Shown: positions 47,169 to 55,691 of the stretch, piece after piece
Layout of the letters: each line of letters begins with the position of its first letter
How positions within the stretch are numbered: position 1 is the stretch's first letter
Assembly: GCA_964396895.1 (NCBI GenBank)
Contig: CAYNGJ010000017.1
Span: 1 to 64,000, forward strand
DNA length: 64,000 nucleotides
Origin: UBA2334 sp964396895
Lineage (GTDB): Bacteria > Pseudomonadota > Gammaproteobacteria > Burkholderiales > Burkholderiaceae_C
Direction: 5' to 3'
The notes under the pieces: model-generated
The model's input: only the letters and a program-made list of their open reading frames with translations
Told to the model about the DNA's origin: nothing
Databases searched by the model: none
Program-made: the position numbers and the translations under genes

Positions 47169-49943
47169 GTGCTGTCGTCCGAACTGGTCATTGGCGCTTC
47201 GTTTGGCTACCTCATGCTGCTGTTTGTGGTGGCGTTGTGGGCCGACCGGCGGGCCAGCGTTGGCCGCTCCGTCATTGCCAACCCGTGGGTGTATGCCCTG
47301 TCGCTTGGGGTGTACTGCACGGCCTGGACGTATTTCGGCAGCGTGGGTCGCGCCGCCTCGGCGGGTGTCTGGTTTTTGCCCATCTACCTGGGGCCAACGC
47401 TGGCCATGGTGCTGGCGTGGGTGGTGTTGCGCAAAATGGTGTGCATTGCCAAAACCTACCGTATCACCTCCATTGCGGACTTTGTTGCCAGCCGCTACGG
47501 CAAAAGCCCCACTTTGGCCGGCATGGTGACGCTGATCACCCTGGTAGGCATCGTCCCCTACATTGCGCTGCAACTCAAGGCCATTTCGGTGGCCTATGCC
47601 GTGCTGGTGCACACACCCGCATCCAGTGGTGCCCAGCCATGGTGGCACGACAGCACCCTGTACATCGCACTGACATTGGCGGGGTTCACCATGGTGTTCG
47701 GTGCCAGGCACCTGGACAACACCGAGCGCCACGAGGGCATGGTGGCCGCCATCGCCCTGGAATCGGTGGTGAAGCTGGTGGCCTTTCTGGCGGTGGGCCT
47801 GTTCGTGACCTTTGGCTTGTTCAGTGGGCCGACCGAGCTGTTTGCGGCGGTGCACGCCCGCCCCGAGCTGTGGCAGCTGCTGACGCTGGGCCCGGTCAGC
47901 CAGTTTCCGTATGTGCAGTGGTTTGCGCTCACCCTGCTGGCCATGTGCTCGGTGGTGTTGTTGCCGCGCCAGTTCCAGGTGCTGGTGGTGGAAAACGTCA
48001 ACGAAGCCCACCTGCGCCGCGCGGCCTGGGCTTTTCCGCTGTACCTGTTGCTCATCAACCTGTTTGTGCTGCCCATTGCCCTGGCGGGACTGGTGCTGCT
48101 GGGGCCGTCGGGTGCCAACCCCGAAACCTTTGTGCTCACGCTGCCACTGGCCCATGGGCAGCAGGCGCTGGCCCTGTTTGCGTTTGTTGGCGGATTGTCG
48201 GCGGCCACTGGCATGGTGATTGTGGAGGCCATTGCCGTCTCCACCATGGTCTGCAACGACCTGGTCATGCCCGTGCTGCTGAAAAACAAGCGCTTTGCCA
48301 ACCGCGTGGGGCACGACTACACCGGCGTGCTGCTGCACATCCGGCGCCTGGCCATTTTGTTGCTGCTGATGCTGGGGTACCTGTACTTTCACCTCGCGGG
48401 CGAGGCCTACGCGCTGGTGAGCATCGGGCTCATCAGCTTTGCCGCGGTGGCCCAGTTTGCGCCAGCATTGCTGGGGGGCATGTATTGGAAGGGAGGCACC
48501 CGCCTGGGGGCCATGGCGGGCTTGATGGCGGGCTTTGTGCTGTGGGCCTACACCCTCATGCTGCCGTCGCTGGCCAAGTCCGGCTGGTTGCCCGCCGATT
48601 TTTTGCGCGATGGGCTGTTGGGTTGGGCGTGGCTCAGGCCGGAGCAGCTGCTGGGCCTGTCCGGCCTGGACAACCTGACCCATTCGCTGTTTTGGAGCCT
48701 GTTGTTCAACGTCGGGGCGTTTGTGCTGGTGTCGGTCTGGCGTGGTCCCAGCGCCCGTGAGGCCAGCCAGGGGCTGTTGTTTGTGGACGTTTTCCGCCAG
48801 ACCACGGCGGTGGGGCCGGTGTTTTGGCGCGGCAAGGCCAAAGTGGCCGACCTGCTGGAGCTCTCCTCCCGCTTCCTGGGCCGTGCGCGGGCGCAGGCCT
48901 TGTTTCAGGACTATGCCCAGCGCCAGGGGTTGGCCCCCGGCCAGGCGGTGCAGGCCAATGCCCACCTGGTGCAGCACGTGGAAACCCTGCTGGCGGGCGC
49001 CATTGGCAGCGCGTCGGCCCGCGTCATGGTGGCGTCGGTGGTGCAAGAGGAGGCGCTGGGCATCGAGGACGTGATGCAAATCCTGGAAGAGGCCTCGCGC
49101 ATACGGGCCCACTCCCAGGAGCTGGAGGAAAAATCGCGCTCGCTGGAACTGGCCACGGCGGAATTGCGGCGTGCCAACGACCAGCTCAAAAGCCTGGACG
49201 CCATGAAGGACGACTTCATGTCGTCGGTCACACACGAGCTGCGCACCCCACTCACCTCCATCCGCGCGCTGGCCGAGCTGATGCGCGATGACCCCAAGAT
49301 CGACCTCGCGCAGCGCAAGCAGTTCATCGACATCATCGTGGCCGAAACCGAGCGCCTGTCCCGGCTGGTCAACCAGGTGCTGGACATGGCCAAAATCGAA
49401 TCGGGACATGCCGACTGGTGCAACAGCCCCTTGCACCTGGACCACCTCATTCGCCAGGCGGTGCAGGCCACCAGCGAGCTGTTCAGGGCACAGCACGCCA
49501 CGGTGACGCTGGACTTGCCGCCACAGGTGGCGCCCATCAGCGCTGACCCGGACCGCTTGACCCAGGTGCTGATCAACCTTTTGTCCAACGCGGCCAAGTT
49601 CACACCGCCGAAGGACGGGCAGGTGAGGGTGGACCTGCGCACCGATGCGAACGGCCTGACCGTGCGGGTGCAGGACAACGGCCCCGGAGTGCCCCCCGAG
49701 CAGCACGGCATGGTGTTCGAAAAATTTCGCCAAGGTGGCCACGCCGGCCATCGTCCGCAGGGCACGGGCCTGGGCCTGCCCATCAGCCGCCAAATCGTCG
49801 AGCATTTTGGCGGACGCATGTGGGTGGAGTCGGCGGACATCGGTGGCGCCTGCTTTGGTTTTTTTCTGCCTTGGCAACACGCCACCGGGCCTGCGGCCGC
49901 CATTGGTGAGCCCTCACACCAACAACCAGGAGATGACACATGA
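47169..49943 (+). CDS. Sodium:solute symporter-domain histidine kinase (CrbS-like)
   Basis: The 924-aa protein fuses a 12-13-helix SSS transporter domain (about 1-520) to a sensor kinase. The linker carries a long coiled segment. The HisKA box KDDFMSSVTHELRTPLTSIRALAELM (phospho-His about 690), N box NLLSNAAKF (about 805), and G boxes DNGPGVPPEQHGMVFEKFRQ and GTGLGLPISRQIVEHFGG are intact. Proteins of this type (CrbS, CbrA) link substrate uptake to gene control; CrbS controls the acetate switch in Vibrio. Its start is GTG 47169, and its stop overlaps the receiver gene by 4 nt. Confidence 0.92.
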   Translation: MLSSELVIGASFGYLMLLFVVALWADRRASVGRSVIANPWVYALSLGVYCTAWTYFGSVGRAASAGVWFLPIYLGPTLAMVLAWVVLRKMVCIAKTYRITSIADFVASRYGKSPTLAGMVTLITLVGIVPYIALQLKAISVAYAVLVHTPASSGAQPWWHDSTLYIALTLAGFTMVFGARHLDNTERHEGMVAAIALESVVKLVAFLAVGLFVTFGLFSGPTELFAAVHARPELWQLLTLGPVSQFPYVQWFALTLLAMCSVVLLPRQFQVLVVENVNEAHLRRAAWAFPLYLLLINLFVLPIALAGLVLLGPSGANPETFVLTLPLAHGQQALALFAFVGGLSAATGMVIVEAIAVSTMVCNDLVMPVLLKNKRFANRVGHDYTGVLLHIRRLAILLLLMLGYLYFHLAGEAYALVSIGLISFAAVAQFAPALLGGMYWKGGTRLGAMAGLMAGFVLWAYTLMLPSLAKSGWLPADFLRDGLLGWAWLRPEQLLGLSGLDNLTHSLFWSLLFNVGAFVLVSVWRGPSAREASQGLLFVDVFRQTTAVGPVFWRGKAKVADLLELSSRFLGRARAQALFQDYAQRQGLAPGQAVQANAHLVQHVETLLAGAIGSASARVMVASVVQEEALGIEDVMQILEEASRIRAHSQELEEKSRSLELATAELRRANDQLKSLDAMKDDFMSSVTHELRTPLTSIRALAELMRDDPKIDLAQRKQFIDIIVAETERLSRLVNQVLDMAKIESGHADWCNSPLHLDHLIRQAVQATSELFRAQHATVTLDLPPQVAPISADPDRLTQVLINLLSNAAKFTPPKDGQVRVDLRTDANGLTVRVQDNGPGVPPEQHGMVFEKFRQGGHAGHRPQGTGLGLPISRQIVEHFGGRMWVESADIGGACFGFFLPWQHATGPAAAIGEPSHQQPGDDT

Positions 49944-50314
49944 CACACAAAATACTGATTGCCGACGACGAGCCCAACATCGTGATTTCGCTGGAATACC
50001 TGATGAAACGCGAGGGCTTTGATGTCAGCGTGGCGCGCGATGGCCAGGAGGCCCTGGACGTGGCAGAAAAAAGCCGGCCCGACCTGATCCTGCTCGATGT
50101 CATGATGCCCCACAAAACCGGCTTCGAGGTGTGCCAGGCCCTGCGTGCTCAGCCCGCGTTTGCCGACGTCGCCATCGTGATGCTCACCGCCAAGGGCCGC
50201 GACACCGACATTGCCAAGGGCATGGCGCTGGGGGCCAATGCCTACATGACCAAGCCCTTCTCCACCCGCGATCTCGTGGACAAGGTGCGCCAGTTGCTGG
50301 GGGTCACCCCATGA
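49940..50314 (+). CDS. Single-domain response regulator (receiver only)
   Basis: The 124-aa protein is a complete CheY-like receiver: acidic pair D9/D10 (IADDEPN), phospho-acceptor D53 (LILLDVMMP), T83 and K105 (YMTKPF). There is no DNA-binding or enzymatic output domain, unlike CrbR in Vibrio. It is coupled by 4-nt overlaps to the upstream kinase and to the downstream pseudokinase-exonuclease gene. It could act by binding that partner. Confidence 0.94.
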   Translation: MTHKILIADDEPNIVISLEYLMKREGFDVSVARDGQEALDVAEKSRPDLILLDVMMPHKTGFEVCQALRAQPAFADVAIVMLTAKGRDTDIAKGMALGANAYMTKPFSTRDLVDKVRQLLGVTP

Positions 50315-52476
50315 GGCGCCTGGACAAACGGGTGGTGCTGGCCGTGGTGGCCAGTCTGGGGTTCCTGCTGGTGTGGGGGCTGGCCACGGTGCTGCTGGTG
50401 GCCAGCACACTGGCACCCCCGTTGCGTGCCCAGGTGGCCGAGGTGTGGGGCGCAGGCTGGCCACTGGTGGGCCTGATGCTGCTGCCCGCCGGTGCGGCGT
50501 TGCTGGCGGTGTGGCAGCGCTTGCTCCAGCGCCACGTGGCGCCCGTGGCCCAGCTGGCCGAAGCGGCGCGTGTGGCCGTGACCACCGATGTGCGGCGCAA
50601 ACTGCCCGTGCTGGGCCACGCCGAGCTGGTGTCGTTGACCCAGAGCATCGAACAGCTGATTGACCAGCGCGAGGCCTTGCGCGCCGACGTCAGCAGCCAG
50701 GTGGCCGAGGCCAGCGCCCACATCGAAGCCGAGCGCAACCGCCTGGCAGCCCTGATGTCCGAACTCACCCAGAGTGTGGTGGTCTGCAACCTGGACGGGC
50801 GCATCCTGCTCTACAACAACCGGGCGCGCATGCAGTTCCGGGCGTTGTCGGCCACCCCCAGTCTGGCCGATGGGGCCGAACTCATGGGCATTGGCCGCTC
50901 CATCTACAGCGTGTTTGACAAACGGCTGGTCGCCCACGCCTTGGACAACATCCAGCAGCGCATGGACAAAGGGGCCGCCCAGCCGTCGGCCCAGTTTGTG
51001 ACCACCAGCCGCGCCGGGCAGTTGCTGCGGGTGCAGATGGCGCCTGTGCGGGGGCAGGGCGGTGGCCCATCGGCCGCCTTGGGTGGGTTTGTGCTGATGC
51101 TGGAGAACATCACCCGGGCCTTCCAAGAGGAGTCACACCTTGACAGCCTGATCCACGGCCTGACCGAGCGCAGCCGTGCGTCACTGGCCAACATGCGTGC
51201 GGCCATCGAAATGCTGGAGCTGCCCGATGTGGAGGCTCCCATGCGCGAGCGCTTTCAGCGCGTGATACGCGATGAACTTTCCGCCATGGGTGAGCGCATT
51301 TCCGAGCTGGTGAAGCAGACCAGCGAGGGCATACACACCCGTTGGCCGCTGGAGGACATGCTGGGTGCCGATTTGCTGGACGCTGCCCAGCGGCGCCTGC
51401 AGCCACGGGCCAAGGTGCAGATCACGGCCACCGAGGTGGATGACCAGGTGTGGCTGAAGGTGGACAGCTTTTCCATTCTTCAGGTGCTGTCTTACCTGAC
51501 CGAGCGCCTGGTGGATGAGTTTGAGGTGCGGGTCATTCAGTTTCGCCTGGGCACCCACCACCAGCGGGCGCAGCTGGACCTGGTCTGGAGTGGCCAAGCC
51601 ATGAGCACGGAAACCGTCATGGCCTGGGAAATGGACCCCATGCGCGTGGGCGGCGACGCCACGCCACTGACCGTGCGCGACGTGGTGGCCAGGCACGGCG
51701 GTGAAATGTGGTTTGAGCGCGACCGGGTGCGTCACCAGGCGTTCTTTCGCTTTCTGCTGCCCCTGGCCGACGCCCGGGATGCCCAGGAGGCCGCACCACC
51801 GCCCCATGACGAAAGCCGCCCTGAGTACTACGACTTTGACCTGTTCCAAGTGGCGGAGCAGGCCCAGCACCTGGACGATTGCCGTCTGGAAGACCTGATC
51901 TTCACGGTGTTTGACACCGAAACCACGGGCCTCAACCCGTCACAGGGTGACGAAATCATCCAGATGGGGGCTGCCCGCATCGTCAACAACCGGCTGCTGC
52001 GGCAGGAGGTGTTCGACCAGCTGGTGGACCCTCGGCGGCCCATACCGGCCCACACCATTCCCATTCACGGCATCACGCCGGAGATGGTCCATGGAAAGCC
52101 GCACATCGGGGTGGTGCTGCCCGCCTTCCACGCGTTTGCGCTGGACACCGTGCTGGTGGCCCACAACGCCGCGTTCGACATGAAGTTTCTGGCGCTGAAA
52201 GAACAGGCCACCGGCCTGCGTTTTGACCAGCCGGTGTTGGACACCCTGCTGCTGTCGGCGGTGGTGCACCCGCAGCAGGAGTCGCACCGGCTGGAGGCCA
52301 TTGCCGAGCGTTTCAACATCACCGTCACCGGCCGCCACACCGCGCTGGGCGATGCCTTGGTCACTGCCGAGGTGTTCTTGCGGCTGGTTCCCCTGTTGGC
52401 CGACCAGGGCATACACACGCTGCGCCAGGCCAGAGAAGCGGCCCAGAAAACCTACTACGCGCGCCTGAAATATTGA
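50311..52476 (+). CDS. Degenerate sensor kinase fused to DnaQ-like 3'-5' exonuclease
   Basis: The 721-aa protein has two N-terminal helices (about 9-30 and 50-70), a HAMP-like linker, a PAS domain (about 150-235, VVVCNLDGRILLYNNRARMQF), and a region shaped like HisKA/HATPase (about 280-500). That region lacks the His of the H box (reads ERSRASLANMRAAIEML), a normal N box and G boxes. A complete DEDDh exonuclease domain follows at about 528-720: FDTETTGL (D/E), HNAAFDMKFL (D), and HTALGDALVTAEVFL (H, D). The kinase part is probably a sensory pseudokinase controlling the nuclease. Start ATG 50311 overlaps the receiver stop. Confidence 0.9.
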   Translation: MRRLDKRVVLAVVASLGFLLVWGLATVLLVASTLAPPLRAQVAEVWGAGWPLVGLMLLPAGAALLAVWQRLLQRHVAPVAQLAEAARVAVTTDVRRKLPVLGHAELVSLTQSIEQLIDQREALRADVSSQVAEASAHIEAERNRLAALMSELTQSVVVCNLDGRILLYNNRARMQFRALSATPSLADGAELMGIGRSIYSVFDKRLVAHALDNIQQRMDKGAAQPSAQFVTTSRAGQLLRVQMAPVRGQGGGPSAALGGFVLMLENITRAFQEESHLDSLIHGLTERSRASLANMRAAIEMLELPDVEAPMRERFQRVIRDELSAMGERISELVKQTSEGIHTRWPLEDMLGADLLDAAQRRLQPRAKVQITATEVDDQVWLKVDSFSILQVLSYLTERLVDEFEVRVIQFRLGTHHQRAQLDLVWSGQAMSTETVMAWEMDPMRVGGDATPLTVRDVVARHGGEMWFERDRVRHQAFFRFLLPLADARDAQEAAPPPHDESRPEYYDFDLFQVAEQAQHLDDCRLEDLIFTVFDTETTGLNPSQGDEIIQMGAARIVNNRLLRQEVFDQLVDPRRPIPAHTIPIHGITPEMVHGKPHIGVVLPAFHAFALDTVLVAHNAAFDMKFLALKEQATGLRFDQPVLDTLLLSAVVHPQQESHRLEAIAERFNITVTGRHTALGDALVTAEVFLRLVPLLADQGIHTLRQAREAAQKTYYARLKY

Positions 52477-52483
52477 GCGGAAC

Positions 52484-52540
52484 AAATTTGTATCTATAGC
52501 TGACTATTCATTCCAGTCAAGCGCTAGAAGGCAAAAACAT
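52484..52540 (+). repeat. Dispersed A+T-rich repeat, copy 9 (after exonuclease gene)
   Basis: TATAGCTGACTATTCATTCC is followed by AGTCAAGCGCTAGAAGGC and an A-rich tail. It is the intergenic copy most like copy 1 in earP. It lies between two convergent genes. Confidence 0.75.
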
Positions 52541-52606
52541 TATAAATACTGACCGGAAAGACACCACCCAGGCTCGCCCTGCAATCGGTCCTCCCTGGCC
52601 GACCGG

Positions 52607-54505
52607 TCAGAAGCGGCTGCTCTGGTAGCGCTGACCCAGCACCGCCTGCAGACCCTTGATGACCTGGAACGCATCTTTCAGGTGGGCGCGTTCGAAGTTG
52701 GACAACTCGTCCAGCGACAGGTGGTTGTCGGCGGCGGTGCCCGCCAGCGTCTGGCGCACCTGGTGGGCAATGCGCAAGCTGGCCATGAACTCCAGTGCAT
52801 CGCGCAGGTCGCGGGCGCTTTGTGGGCTGATTTCCCGGGATTTGGCCGACGCGGCCAGCCGGTCGTCGGTGTTGACGGCTTCCAGTCCGCCCGCCAGCGC
52901 ATAGACCCGTGCCAAGTCCACGATGGGCACGATGCCGTTGTGCTTGAGGTCTATGGTGCCGGGGTGTTCGCCCGAGCGGTTGACAGAGATGTTGCCAAAC
53001 ATGCTCAACGGTGGCTGGTGCATCAGCGCGTTGCTCACCATGTAGGCCAGAAAAATGCTGTTGTTCTTGGTTCGGCGCGCCACTTCCTGGCGCAGGCCGT
53101 CCAGCAGGGCCGCTTGGCCATGGATGGCGCGCAGGTCAAAAAACACGCAGGTCAGCATCAGGGCCTTGGGCTCGGGTTTGCCCGTCCACTGCTCGAAATA
53201 CTGCAGCCAGCGGTGGCGGGGTTGGCGCCAGGTGTCGGTCATGGCCATCATCTCGCCGGGGCAATGCACGTACCCGCAGGCATCCAGGCCGTTGCACACC
53301 CACTGCGCCAGTTCGCTGAAATAGGCGCCGTGGCGCTCCAGGTCGTAGGCATCGTCCAGCACCATGCAGTTGTCCTGGTCGGACTTGGCGGTTTGCTCAT
53401 TGCGCGCCTGCGACCCGGCGGCCACCCACACGTAGTCCACCGGCGGCGGGCCCAGGCGGGCCTCGGCCAGTTGCAGCAGGCGCACGGTGATGGCGTCGGT
53501 GATGGCCGTCAGGATGTGCCCAGTGCTGTAGGCACTGGCCCCCGCCAGCGCCAGGTTCTGTTGCAGCAGCTTGACCTTGGCACTGACGGTCTGCAGGCCG
53601 TCCACGGAGGTTTGCTTATAGATCTCTCCGGCCAAAAACACCGCTGAGGTGCTGTGCTGCTCGCTCAGGTCGGTCGCGGTCAGCATGCCAGCCACCCGGG
53701 TGCCATCCATCACCGGCACGTGGTGAATGTTGTGCTTGGCCATCAGCAACATGGCGTCAAACGCCGGGTCGGCCATGTCCACGGTCAAGGGGGCGAGGGT
53801 GGCAATGTCATGCACAGGGCGCTGGATGTCCAGACCCTCCGCCACCACACGGTTGCGCAAGTCGCGGTCGGTGATCAGGCCGAACAGGTGGCCTTGCTCC
53901 ACCAGCAAAGCGGACGACACCCGGTGATCGCGCATGGTCTGTGCGGTTTGCTGGATGCTGGTGCCCGGCGGCAACGTGATGGGCGTGCGCTTGACCAGCG
54001 CCTTGACCGGCGTGCTCATGAGGTTGAGGTGGTTGCCCCCCGCAGCCCCCTGTGTGGCACCGCCGGGGGCCTGCACCGCCACCTGGGTGGCCGCGTGCTG
54101 GCTGGCAGGCCGGTGGCCCAGGAAAAATGCCACGGCAGGGTGGTTGTTCAGCAGTTGGTCAACGCTGGCGGGCTCCCAGCGGGCCAGCACGGCATCGCTG
54201 TCGGCCACGGCGCTCCAGGCGGACCCCTGGGCGCTTGCCCGCGTGCCGTAGCCAAACAACTCACCGGGCAGCAGGTCAATGCGGATGTCGTGGTCCACGT
54301 CCTCCAGCCGCACTTGGCCCTGCAACACCAGGTGCAGGTGGGCCTGCTGCGCTTCGGGGGTGGCAATCACCTGTCCTGCTGCCACGGGCACCACCCGGGC
54401 GCCTTGAAGCAGGCGTTGCTGGTTGGTGGGCGTGGCCAGGGAAAAGGCCCGTTGTTGGCCAATGGAGGCCAGCAGCTGATCGGTGGTAACAGTGGTGTGC
54501 GCCAT
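52607..54505 (-). CDS. cNMP-binding/CBS/DUF294 nucleotidyltransferase-like protein
   Basis: The 632-aa protein has a cyclic-nucleotide-binding-like N-terminal domain (about 20-110, HLHLVLQGQVRLEDVDHDIRIDLLPGELFGYG), a pair of CBS domains (about 165-285, ending VPVMDGTRVAGMLTATDLSE), a DUF294 nucleotidyltransferase core at about 361-376 (GSQARNEQTAKSDQDN, a GlnD/GlnE-like motif), and DUF294_C (about 490-630). It starts MAHTTVTTDQLLASIG at 54505. It is convergent with the exonuclease gene. Related genes commonly accompany SSS symporters and DnaQ-like exonucleases in acetate-type clusters. Activity unknown. Confidence 0.9.
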   Translation of the reverse strand: MAHTTVTTDQLLASIGQQRAFSLATPTNQQRLLQGARVVPVAAGQVIATPEAQQAHLHLVLQGQVRLEDVDHDIRIDLLPGELFGYGTRASAQGSAWSAVADSDAVLARWEPASVDQLLNNHPAVAFFLGHRPASQHAATQVAVQAPGGATQGAAGGNHLNLMSTPVKALVKRTPITLPPGTSIQQTAQTMRDHRVSSALLVEQGHLFGLITDRDLRNRVVAEGLDIQRPVHDIATLAPLTVDMADPAFDAMLLMAKHNIHHVPVMDGTRVAGMLTATDLSEQHSTSAVFLAGEIYKQTSVDGLQTVSAKVKLLQQNLALAGASAYSTGHILTAITDAITVRLLQLAEARLGPPPVDYVWVAAGSQARNEQTAKSDQDNCMVLDDAYDLERHGAYFSELAQWVCNGLDACGYVHCPGEMMAMTDTWRQPRHRWLQYFEQWTGKPEPKALMLTCVFFDLRAIHGQAALLDGLRQEVARRTKNNSIFLAYMVSNALMHQPPLSMFGNISVNRSGEHPGTIDLKHNGIVPIVDLARVYALAGGLEAVNTDDRLAASAKSREISPQSARDLRDALEFMASLRIAHQVRQTLAGTAADNHLSLDELSNFERAHLKDAFQVIKGLQAVLGQRYQSSRF

Positions 54506-54618
54506 GGGTGTGCCCGTTGGTGGGTGGGGTCGGGGAGCAAACGCCAACCATAAACCAAACCGCCCCCCTTTTGGCAACGGATGCCTTGACCTGCATCAGC
54601 CCCGGTGAGCGGGCGACG

Positions 54619-55440
54619 TCAATAAATGTCGCGGTCGGGGCGAATCACCTGCAGGATGGTGGTCGAAATTTCTTCAATCGATTTGGTGGTGGTGGACAGC
54701 CAACGGATGTTTTCGCGGCGCATCATGGCCTCGGCCTCTGCCACTTCGTGGCGGCAGTTTTCCAGCGAGGCGTAGCGCGAGTTCGGGCGGCGCTCGTTGC
54801 GGATTTCGCTCAGGCGTTCAGGCTGGATGGTCAAGCCGAAAATTTTCTTGCGGTGCGCCAGCAGGGCAGGGGGGAGTTTGCGCCGCTCGAAGTCTTCGGG
54901 AATCAGCGGGTAGTTGGACGCCTTCAACCCATACTGCATGGCCAGGTAGAGCGAGGTGGGTGTCTTGCCGCTGCGGCTCACGCCCACCAGGATGATGTCC
55001 GAGCCCGCCAGGTCTTTGTGGCTCTGGCCATCGTCGTGCGCCAGTGAAAAATTGATGGCCTCGATGCGGTTGTTGTACGACTGACTTTTGGATGCATCCG
55101 AAAAACGCCCCACGCGGTGGTTGGATTTCAGGCCCAGCTCGGCCTCCAGCGGGGCCACGAAGGTGCCAAACATGTCCAGCACCAGCGCGTTGCACTGCTC
55201 CTTGATGACGGCCAGCACCTCCATGTTGACCAGGGTGGTGAACACAATGGGTTTGCGGCCCTCCACCTCGGCCGCGTGGTTGATGTCGCGCACGGCGCTG
55301 TGCGCCTTGTCCACGGTGTCGGTGAACGGCAGGCGAATGAAGTGGTGCTTGGTCTCGAACTGGTTCAGGATGGCCTTGCCAAACGTCTCGGCGGTGATGC
55401 CGGTGCCGTCGGACAGCAGAAAAACAGAGCGGTTGGTCAT
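54619..55440 (-). CDS. ppsR: Phosphoenolpyruvate synthase regulatory protein (kinase/phosphorylase)
   Basis: PpsR (DUF299) inactivates PEP synthase by ADP-dependent phosphorylation and reactivates it by phosphate-dependent dephosphorylation. The 273-aa protein starts MTNRSVFLLSDGTGITAETFGKAILNQFE, and has the P-loop-like GVSRSGKTPTSLYLAMQYGLKASNYPL, both diagnostic. It is divergent from its target ppsA across a 251-bp gap, the classical arrangement. Confidence 0.96.
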   Translation of the reverse strand: MTNRSVFLLSDGTGITAETFGKAILNQFETKHHFIRLPFTDTVDKAHSAVRDINHAAEVEGRKPIVFTTLVNMEVLAVIKEQCNALVLDMFGTFVAPLEAELGLKSNHRVGRFSDASKSQSYNNRIEAINFSLAHDDGQSHKDLAGSDIILVGVSRSGKTPTSLYLAMQYGLKASNYPLIPEDFERRKLPPALLAHRKKIFGLTIQPERLSEIRNERRPNSRYASLENCRHEVAEAEAMMRRENIRWLSTTTKSIEEISTTILQVIRPDRDIY

Positions 55441-55691
55441 GGCTGGCTGAGGTGGTTTTGAAATCTATTCAACGCGGGCGTCAGGCATTTTGCGCTCCCA
55501 GTTGGCTGCCCGCCCCTACAATCTTTTGATTATCTCGGTTGAAGCCGCCGCCAGCCTGCCAATGGCCAGCGGCGCTCCTCCACGTCCCCCCTGGCTGCAC
55601 CCACACACACAGAACAACACTTCACAGCCCGCGCGGATGTTGGCGGTATCGGACCGGGACAACCTGTTTTTTAACTTGATGGAGTGTTCCC

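Noticed and set aside
46917..49880. 987-codon open frame on the minus strand opposite the symporter-domain kinase
   Set aside because: The plus-strand protein has intact kinase motifs and coupling to neighbours. The antisense product is rich in Gln, His, Arg and Gly with no recognisable motif, as expected of antisense frames in GC-rich DNA.
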